Source of the DNA: Candidatus Cloacimonas sp. SDB
GTDB taxonomy: Bacteria > Cloacimonadota > Cloacimonadia > Cloacimonadales > TCS61
Assembly (NCBI GenBank): GCA_001412425.1
Contig: LKUH01000452.1
Location: 1-12,030, forward strand
DNA length: 12,030 nucleotides
Direction of reading: 5' to 3'
Under the pieces are notes generated by a model that was not told where the DNA came from, made no database searches, and saw only the letters and a program-made list of their open reading frames with translations. The number at the start of each line of letters is the position of its first letter. The stretch's first letter is position 1. Of this stretch, positions 5,918 through 12,030 are shown in pieces. The translations under genes were made by a program, and so were the position numbers.

Positions 5918-8374
5918 TTATTTTAGCAAGAGCATTTTTTCCGTAATCTGATATTTATCTGTGACTAATTTATAGAAATAAAGTCCTGAAGCCACTTTAG
6001 AACCAGCATCATCTTTTCCATCCCAGGTCTGATAATATACTCCAGCTTCTAGATGCCGGTTGACAAGATTTCTGATGATCTGACCCTTCATATTAATAAT
6101 TCTGATAGAAACTTCACTATCGTTTTTTACCTGGTATTTAATTTTTGTTTCGGGATTAAAGGGATTAGGATAATTACTCAGCAATTGAATGTTTTCCTGG
6201 ATATCATTATCATGTGAAGATGTTCCATCTACTGTGAGCGTAACGGGTATTATCAGATCAGAAACAGCATTTCCTGTTATAATGATATCACAGGTATAGA
6301 TGCCATCAGTCAGTGCAGCAGCGTCGATCTGGTAATTTATTACTTCATAGTTTCCGGCAGCGATTTCGCCTGAAAGCGGATCCAGTGTGATCCATTCGGC
6401 TGCGTCTCCCAATCCGGAAATAATGATCTGATCATTAACAGAATGGGGATCATTTCCATATAGGTCACCATTAATCTGGTAATCAATAATAATATTGCTG
6501 ATCAGATCTGAATCTAAAGTTACATTCACAGTAGAAGTAGCCGTTTCTCCGTTATGAACAACGCCGTAGCCGAGAGAGGTTTCTCCAAACCAGGTGACAG
6601 TTACGCCGTCTCCGGCGATTTCGTCGTAAATCAGATCACCCCCTGAGCCACCTGTAAAATTGGAAGCTGAGTTAACGGTGACACCCTCGGGGAAATTCAG
6701 AATTACCTGATTGAGCCATTCGTTATCCATACTGCCGTTGAAAACCGTGAAATTCCAGTCAACATTGGCACCCGAATCATAACTGTCGGCGGAACATAAA
6801 ATATAGGATCCGGATATATCTCTTTCATTTTCAGTAGTTTCTATAGTAAGAATATCGTATTCCAGTATTCCGCCACCAACGTTGGCAAGATCAAAAGTTC
6901 CGGACATAATATCATCCGGTTGCAGTACAGTCTCGATTTCAGTAATATTAACTTCCATTTCGGGATATTGGATAATATAAAAAACATGGGGATCGGGAGA
7001 GCCAATAAATGGGTGGCTGGCATTTCTTCCTGATTCGTCAGCAGCATAAATATAGTAGGAAATGGAATCCTGTTGCGTAGCAGCCGGTATCTGAGCAGTA
7101 TAAGTGGTTTCCTGCAGAAGATTCATTGGAACAGATGAATATTCTTCCTCGTTCAGTTTGTAGTAAACCAGCAGGGAATCACTATAAAGAGCTTCATCGC
7201 TGTAGGCGATGATTTCGGCAGATATTTCCAGTTCAACATTGGCAGGTTGTTCGCCCTGAAGAGGTATATGGCTTATATAGAGCATACCCTGATCAGCAAT
7301 TCCCTTGGCTCTGCAATGTAATGCATCGGTAGATTCCCAGCTGCTGGAGTAAAATCCCAGCACTTCATAACCTGGCATGGCTTCTTCGTAGGCGGCAATT
7401 GCTTCGTCATCCCAATTGGAATTCGTGATAGGGACAAATACTCTGTCATTGAGAATTAGCGAATTTGTATAAGGTTGATTATTGGGAGTATAAACCCGGA
7501 AGATCTGGTAGGGAGTTCCATAAGAAGAGATTTGTTCTGCAAAATAATCTACTACTGCTTCGATTTCATCGTACTGCGGATGAGATTCCGGAACTGAGCG
7601 GATTAACACTTTATCAACTGCCAGAAATTTTCCCCAGCAGTCAATATGATCGATGTAGGTATTATTGGGATCAGGAATTGTATGATAAGTATGGACTCCG
7701 AGATAATCTTCCATCAACAGGGAAAGTTCTTCCTGATTCAGCTGCGGATTTTCATCCAGAACCAGATCTGTCGAAGCAGAAATACCCATTCCGTCAGTCA
7801 TGTAATTTCCACCCGTATGATAAATATTCATTCCAAAAATTTCAATTTCCAGTAATTCTGCTACTTCCAGAGGGATATCATTATCGTTGGGTCTGGGTCT
7901 ATTATAGGGAAAATTTACTATACCGAAATCACCGTTACCATCAATCACGAACCAGGGACCATAATCTCTGGTCCAGTATGAATCGCTGGAGGCATACAGA
8001 AAATTGCAATTTGCTGTATTCACTCCAGTGGAATTATAAATTCCCATTACTGTATTTTCCTGGGACACGCCCGACACAATAGTAGTGACCATAGTTTCTT
8101 CTGACATTGCAGCTATTAAATTATAAGGCAGTCCGAAAGGGTATCTGATCAGCACGCCCTGCATAGGTTCGAATTCAGCAATATTATGAATAAATCCAAC
8201 CGGAGGATCTGTTTCATAAAAATCACGATCTCGGTAAATGGTGAGATCTATTTCTTCCGGGGTGAGATAATGTCCCAGAAAAGGGTTTTGATAAATTTCG
8301 GATTCTGTTCCGTTAACTGAAAATAAATGAGCAGATATCAATAAAAGCACTATCATTAGCAGCAGATTTTTCAT
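5918..8374 (-). CDS. Secreted PPAD-like peptidylarginine deiminase with Ig module and T9SS type A sorting domain
   Basis: Predicted secreted peptidylarginine deiminase, 818 residues against roughly 556 for P. gingivalis PPAD because of an inserted module. Signal peptide 1-20 (MKNLLLMIVLLLISAHLFSV). Catalytic domain about 58-365: TRDYGPW (Asp137), NRPRP (Arg159, Arg161), HTGGNYMTD, IDHIDCWGK (His243, Asp245), YTNS (Asn304), DALHCRAKG (nucleophile Cys354). The Ig-like domain at about 366-468 ends in YYIYAADESGR and HPFIGSPDPHVF, which match the equivalent PPAD region as I recall it. Residues 519-716 are a beta-rich module shared with the upstream peptidase. Residues 734-818 form a type A sorting domain (NYPNPFNP, TWDGKDDAG, SGLYFYKL, KMLLLK), which in T9SS organisms directs outer-membrane crossing and usually surface anchoring. 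GGAG lies 10 nt before the ATG, and the gap to the upstream peptidase gene is 22 bp. Agmatine deiminase is less likely because those enzymes are cytoplasmic and lack the NRPRP and Ig elements. Confidence 0.95.
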   Translation of the reverse strand: MKNLLLMIVLLLISAHLFSVNGTESEIYQNPFLGHYLTPEEIDLTIYRDRDFYETDPPVGFIHNIAEFEPMQGVLIRYPFGLPYNLIAAMSEETMVTTIVSGVSQENTVMGIYNSTGVNTANCNFLYASSDSYWTRDYGPWFVIDGNGDFGIVNFPYNRPRPNDNDIPLEVAELLEIEIFGMNIYHTGGNYMTDGMGISASTDLVLDENPQLNQEELSLLMEDYLGVHTYHTIPDPNNTYIDHIDCWGKFLAVDKVLIRSVPESHPQYDEIEAVVDYFAEQISSYGTPYQIFRVYTPNNQPYTNSLILNDRVFVPITNSNWDDEAIAAYEEAMPGYEVLGFYSSSWESTDALHCRAKGIADQGMLYISHIPLQGEQPANVELEISAEIIAYSDEALYSDSLLVYYKLNEEEYSSVPMNLLQETTYTAQIPAATQQDSISYYIYAADESGRNASHPFIGSPDPHVFYIIQYPEMEVNITEIETVLQPDDIMSGTFDLANVGGGILEYDILTIETTENERDISGSYILCSADSYDSGANVDWNFTVFNGSMDNEWLNQVILNFPEGVTVNSASNFTGGSGGDLIYDEIAGDGVTVTWFGETSLGYGVVHNGETATSTVNVTLDSDLISNIIIDYQINGDLYGNDPHSVNDQIIISGLGDAAEWITLDPLSGEIAAGNYEVINYQIDAAALTDGIYTCDIIITGNAVSDLIIPVTLTVDGTSSHDNDIQENIQLLSNYPNPFNPETKIKYQVKNDSEVSIRIINMKGQIIRNLVNRHLEAGVYYQTWDGKDDAGSKVASGLYFYKLVTDKYQITEKMLLLK

Positions 8375-8384
8375 AATTTAAAAA

Positions 8385-8388
8385 CTCC
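8385..8388 (-). promoter_or_regulatory. Shine-Dalgarno of the first PPAD-like gene
   Basis: GGAG on the minus strand lies 10 nt before the ATG at 8374, within the 22-bp gap after the peptidase stop codon. Spacing is slightly long but acceptable. Confidence 0.5.
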
Positions 8389-8396
8389 AGTATGTT

Positions 8397-11300
8397 TTAT
8401 TTTAATAATAACATTTTTCTGGTGGAATTAATTTCTTCCGCTTGAAGTCGGTAAAAATATATTCCACTGGGAACCTCATTTCCGAGATGATCAGTACCAT
8501 CCCAGATTATCGAATATTCATTTTCTTTAACTTCTTTTATTCCGTTTGAACTGACAGGAAATTGTCTGATCTTTTGACCTTTGAGATTATAGATACTTAA
8601 TTCTGCTTTCTCAGCAGTCTGGGAATTTAAGCTGAAAAAGATCTTTGTCAGCGGATTGAAAGGGTTAGGGTAGTTGCCTATTAAAGCCGGTTTAATTGTG
8701 ATCTCTGAATCTTCGGAATCCGTATTGTTGACCAGCAGGGAAACGTATACTTTTTTAACATCCCTGTCACCGTCGCTGATCAGAATCTCGCAGTTGTGCA
8801 GGCCCAGTTCCAGACCGTTAGCATCAAAGGTAATATCTATATCCTCATTTTCTCCGCTTGTTAAAGTTCCGGAAGTGGAAGAAAGGGATATCCAGCTGAG
8901 CGGGTATTCCAGCTGCAGAGCACCATTCAAAGTATGAGGATCACTCCCGTAATTATCTCCGGTGATCTGATAATTCAGGGTGAGATATCCGGTAAATTCA
9001 GCTGAAATAGTAACATTTACGGAAGCTACAGCTGCCTGATTCTGATGCAGTACTCCATAACCCATAGAAGTTTCACCATGCCAGTTAAGCGAAACTGCCT
9101 CACCTGTTGTTCCGTCATACAGCATGGGACCACCTGCTCCGCCCACAAAATCTGCTGCAGCGTTCACTGTTACTCCAGCCGGGAAATCTACGACAATATC
9201 CGAGATCCATTCATTATCGGGGCTCAGATTATATATTGTGAATAACCAGTTGGTTGTTTCACCGGGAGTAAATTCAGCTGTATTACAACCGATGTAAGAG
9301 CCTGTAATATCCCGGGTCAATGGTTTTTGAGTTAAAATAGTGTAATCAACAGTACGATCGCTTGTATTGGAAAGTGTGAGGATCTCATTTACAATATCCT
9401 GATAACCCAGTTCCAGTTCAAAAGCTCCCGGTTCTACGCTGAAGACATTAGGTTCATAGATCATAAGATTGATCCAGGTATTCCAGGTCTCAGATTCTGA
9501 AGATATAGCACCTGTCAGTTGCACCGGATGATGATCTGGAACATCTTCAGAAACTGAAAAAGAAAAAGCATTTTCCAGAGAAACCGTTTCTCCCGGCGCG
9601 ATGGAAGTAAAGGTTACAGTATCTTCAATAAAAGTAAGAAAAACATCGTCAGAAGTTAAGTTCATTTCAATTGAGCCAACAGCTTCTACTCCGATATTGT
9701 GTAAATTAACATCCAGATACACAGTTTCTCCTGCTTCAATATAATCGTCATCTCCAGATAAGACACTGTAATTTTCCAGAATTACATAGGGACCTTCCGG
9801 CGGGATAATGGGAATAATATCATTGACAGGCATTAGATTATGCCCGGTTACAGAAATTGTCATCTCTCCCGGGATAACTACATCGCTGCTGAGGTGGATA
9901 TTGACGATACCGGATACATCAGTATATCCATTGCCGACACAGACATTATCTACAGAAAGAGCTACTCTGGCGTTTTCAACCGGAAATCCGGCAGTATTAT
10001 GAACAGTGAGGAAATATTCCTGCTGACCGATGATGTAAACTCCGTTGTGATTTAAAGATAGATCTTCAGGCTGATCGGTCCAGATATCCAGAGTGGGATC
10101 GCCGAAAAGATTTGAGCAATAAAAACACCAGCGATTCTGAATATAATCAATAAAAGGTATATTATCCTCTTTACTGTCCTGTTGAGTTTCACCAATTATG
10201 GTAAGATCCTCTCCAAAAATAGCATCAAAGAACTGTCTGTCCAGATATTGAGAAGATCCGTCAGTGTTATCAATATCTCCCCACCCGTAGCGGCTGTTTG
10301 TGACCATGGCAACGGGTCCTGTTGCCAAACCAGTCCATACCTCGGTAATACAATCGTCCGTATAAGTTCCGGAAGTTGTTCTGTTATCAAAGGCTCCGCA
10401 ATAGCAGCCTTGAGAGTAAATAATATTGAATCCGTTTTCTAAGCCATCATTGGTAATGTTATTTTCGGTAATATCGGGATTATTGAGTTTCATAGCATAA
10501 GTTGTATTACAGTGTCCCATATGATTTACCAGATTAGGACCATCGTTCAGCAGGGGAATAAGGTCACCATAGGCAGACCAGACAAATTGATGATCATAGA
10601 GAGTGTTAACGTTGAAATTATCGGATATTCCGGCTGTTGTATAACCAAAACTATCTGAGCCCAGTCGTATTTCTTCCTTATAGTCCATACCCCAGGCAAC
10701 CCAGCCCAGATCTTCACCGATCATCAGGGCTTCCTGAATATCTTCTACAAAGGGTTGACTCTGGTAAAGTATGGTTTTATTAACAAAATTAGTTATTTCT
10801 TCAGGAGAATCAACTGCCATTCTGCCGATAAAGATTTCTCCCAGAAGGTCATCTTCGCCGGCTTCACCCCACATATTGTCTCCATCGTCATTCCAGGTTC
10901 CATCCAGGTTGCTGTAATAAATATCAGCTGGGATATCATAATCATATTCATATCCGCCGGCGTTATCAGCGAATCCCCGGTGCGGAATTATTTCGACGTC
11001 TCCGGCCAGTAGAACATATTCTATCCCTTGATTTTCATATTGATCGATAATGCAGTTTCTTATCTTTTCCTGCAGGTCGTCACCAGTGTAATCAGTTTGA
11101 ATGTTCTCAATAAGCATTACTTCAGTCAGAATACCGGTTGTATTCTTATAATTCACCAGAGGCAGTAAATATTCTTCCAGGTCGGAATTGGTAATTATGA
11201 GATAATCATATTGATCGTATCTGTCATTTTCAGGCAGATCGGAATATAAGCTGACTGCTTCGGGATTATCGATCAGGGAAGTGATCTTTGCTCTGGTCCT

Positions 11301-11870
11301 TTCGTCATTCCTGTAAAATCTGCTATTCTGTTCAAAAGCTTCAGGATCTATATTGGAATTAACCGTTACCTCGATTTCGGAATAATAATAGAGTTCTCCG
11401 CTGACAGGATAGTATTCGAATGGGCATATATTGAGGAAGGCAAGACTGTGTCCTCTGGAAAAATGGGTCTGCAAACCGGCGGATTTTTCTACAGGGAACA
11501 TTTTTTCAGAATTGTAAATCAGCGGGTCAGGTTGTGTAAACTCGATATTTTCGGAGAATCCTATCGGGTATTCTCTCTGCACGGGTGTAATATTAAAATA
11601 TCCCGGAATCCTGATTTTACCCGACAGATTTAATTCCACAGTCCGGGCGATGTGCCCGGAAGGCAGGAGCAGTGTGAGAGGTGTTCTAGGGAGTTCTGGT
11701 TCTCCTGGATTGCCAATACTGCGGCATCCGGCAAGTTCAATTTTGACATAATCACCTTTCTCTTCCAGAGCCGGTTCCCCAAAATTAATTGTCTGAGAAA
11801 TTTCAAAAGAGAATATATTTACACAGATAAACATTAAAAATATTGTTATTGCTGATTTGTTTACTTTCAT
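8397..11870 (-). CDS. Gingipain-like C25 family cysteine peptidase with T9SS type A sorting domain
   Basis: Predicted secreted cysteine endopeptidase, 1157 residues, first gene of the operon. Signal peptide about 1-21 (MKVNKSAITIFLMFICVNIF). Residues about 25-215 resemble the C25 propeptide (GEPELPRTPLTLLLPSG), expected to keep the zymogen inactive. Catalytic domain about 220-600: YDYLIITN, YVLLAGDVEIIPHRG, EIFIGRMAV, NHMGHCNTTYA with catalytic His453, YSQGCYCGAFD with catalytic Cys489, and NLFGDPTLDIW at the end. Asp341, nine residues before the Arg of FIGR, aligns by eye with the S1 Asp163 I recall for Arg-gingipain, hinting at cleavage after arginine. Ig-like domains follow at about 601-690 and 693-805, then a module (854-1048) shared with the downstream PPAD-like enzyme, and a sorting domain at 1066-1157 (NYPNPFNP, IIWDGTDHLG, SGIYFYRL, KMLLLK). 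The start is supported by AGGGG 5 nt upstream. Arginine specificity is inference; the family assignment is strong. Confidence 0.93.
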   Translation of the reverse strand: MKVNKSAITIFLMFICVNIFSFEISQTINFGEPALEEKGDYVKIELAGCRSIGNPGEPELPRTPLTLLLPSGHIARTVELNLSGKIRIPGYFNITPVQREYPIGFSENIEFTQPDPLIYNSEKMFPVEKSAGLQTHFSRGHSLAFLNICPFEYYPVSGELYYYSEIEVTVNSNIDPEAFEQNSRFYRNDERTRAKITSLIDNPEAVSLYSDLPENDRYDQYDYLIITNSDLEEYLLPLVNYKNTTGILTEVMLIENIQTDYTGDDLQEKIRNCIIDQYENQGIEYVLLAGDVEIIPHRGFADNAGGYEYDYDIPADIYYSNLDGTWNDDGDNMWGEAGEDDLLGEIFIGRMAVDSPEEITNFVNKTILYQSQPFVEDIQEALMIGEDLGWVAWGMDYKEEIRLGSDSFGYTTAGISDNFNVNTLYDHQFVWSAYGDLIPLLNDGPNLVNHMGHCNTTYAMKLNNPDITENNITNDGLENGFNIIYSQGCYCGAFDNRTTSGTYTDDCITEVWTGLATGPVAMVTNSRYGWGDIDNTDGSSQYLDRQFFDAIFGEDLTIIGETQQDSKEDNIPFIDYIQNRWCFYCSNLFGDPTLDIWTDQPEDLSLNHNGVYIIGQQEYFLTVHNTAGFPVENARVALSVDNVCVGNGYTDVSGIVNIHLSSDVVIPGEMTISVTGHNLMPVNDIIPIIPPEGPYVILENYSVLSGDDDYIEAGETVYLDVNLHNIGVEAVGSIEMNLTSDDVFLTFIEDTVTFTSIAPGETVSLENAFSFSVSEDVPDHHPVQLTGAISSESETWNTWINLMIYEPNVFSVEPGAFELELGYQDIVNEILTLSNTSDRTVDYTILTQKPLTRDITGSYIGCNTAEFTPGETTNWLFTIYNLSPDNEWISDIVVDFPAGVTVNAAADFVGGAGGPMLYDGTTGEAVSLNWHGETSMGYGVLHQNQAAVASVNVTISAEFTGYLTLNYQITGDNYGSDPHTLNGALQLEYPLSWISLSSTSGTLTSGENEDIDITFDANGLELGLHNCEILISDGDRDVKKVYVSLLVNNTDSEDSEITIKPALIGNYPNPFNPLTKIFFSLNSQTAEKAELSIYNLKGQKIRQFPVSSNGIKEVKENEYSIIWDGTDHLGNEVPSGIYFYRLQAEEINSTRKMLLLK

Positions 11871-11875
11871 AATTA

Positions 11876-11880
11876 CCCCT
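11876..11880 (-). promoter_or_regulatory. Shine-Dalgarno of the C25 peptidase gene
   Basis: The minus strand reads AGGGG, then TAATT, then the ATG at 11870. Spacing of 5 nt supports this start, which also begins a good signal peptide. Confidence 0.7.
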
Positions 11881-11883
11881 TAA

Positions 11884-11900
11884 ATTTTATAATCACTATA
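11884..11900 (-). promoter_or_regulatory. Candidate -10 elements for the C25/PPAD operon
   Basis: On the minus strand there are two -10-like hexamers, TATAGT (11895-11900) and TATAAAAT (11884-11891), 14-25 nt before the start codon. Only poor -35 matches (TTCTGG 17 nt upstream of the first; TTGCAT too close to the second) can be paired with them. The group's promoter consensus is not certain, so this is a weak call. Confidence 0.25.
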
Positions 11901-11991
11901 AATATGCAACTTTTATTCCAGAAGAAATTAGTCTGATGGGAAGAATAGTGAAAAATAATTAACAACGAATGAGATTGAAAAGTTTAGATCA

Positions 11992-12012
11992 GGCACTATT
12001 TACAATAGTGCC
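11992..12012. other. Perfect 9-bp inverted repeat upstream of the operon
   Basis: GGCACTATT and AATAGTGCC are separated by TAC. The element is a perfect dyad about 120 bp upstream of the C25 peptidase start. Neither strand has a T-run directly after it, so a canonical terminator is not supported. It may be an operator or a hairpin belonging to a gene beyond the right edge. The remainder of 11871-12030 holds no gene that I can support. Confidence 0.5.
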
Positions 12013-12030
12013 AAATGTCACCATACTTTT

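Noticed and set aside
7465..8082. A 205-codon open frame on the plus strand
   Set aside because: It is antisense to the PPAD-like catalytic domain. A similar frame at 4562-4873 in the other paralog merely reflects the duplication.
11992..12012. Rho-independent terminator at the dyad
   Set aside because: The stem is perfect, but neither strand has a T-run right after it.

Overview
The window most likely comes from a low-GC member of the FCB (Fibrobacterota-Chlorobiota-Bacteroidota) group. Candidatus Cloacimonadota is my best guess, and Ignavibacteria or Marinimicrobia-like lineages are alternatives. Three points support this: two secreted proteins end in the type IX secretion (T9SS) type A sorting domain with an NYPNPFNP motif and a KMLLLK end, the large secreted proteins are built from Ig-like modules, and the base composition is moderately AT-rich. 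The phylum is inferred, not shown.

Left part (+ strand, 1-3607): the 3' portion of a large hybrid sensor histidine kinase, whose reading frame is open through the left edge where it still encodes the end of a PAS/PAC domain. It is followed 11 bp later by an M42-family (FrvX / glutamyl aminopeptidase-like) cytoplasmic metallopeptidase. The two appear co-transcribed and look like housekeeping or regulatory genes.

Right part (- strand, 11870 down to 3642): a tight four-gene unit with gaps of 22 and 22 bp and one 8-bp overlap. In transcription order these are (1) a gingipain-like C25 cysteine peptidase with propeptide, catalytic domain, Ig-like modules and T9SS sorting domain; (2) a secreted peptidylarginine deiminase closely resembling Porphyromonas gingivalis PPAD, with an Ig-like domain, an extra module shared with the peptidase and a T9SS sorting domain; (3) a small exported protein with one Ig/BACON-like repeat plus a fibronectin-III-like domain; (4) a second PPAD-like enzyme with a degenerate C-terminal sorting-like domain. 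The 160 bp upstream hold a perfect 9-bp inverted repeat and further copies of its half-site next to candidate promoter elements.

Working together (inference): in P. gingivalis, Arg-gingipain cuts after arginine and PPAD citrullinates the exposed C-terminal arginine. Here a gingipain-like peptidase and two PPAD-like enzymes are encoded in one apparent operon, so the same cleave-then-citrullinate pathway may be genetically linked outside Porphyromonas. The PPAD catalytic residues and the two arginines that bind the peptide C-terminus are present with the spacing of PPAD. No RNA genes, insertion sequences or CRISPR arrays were seen.
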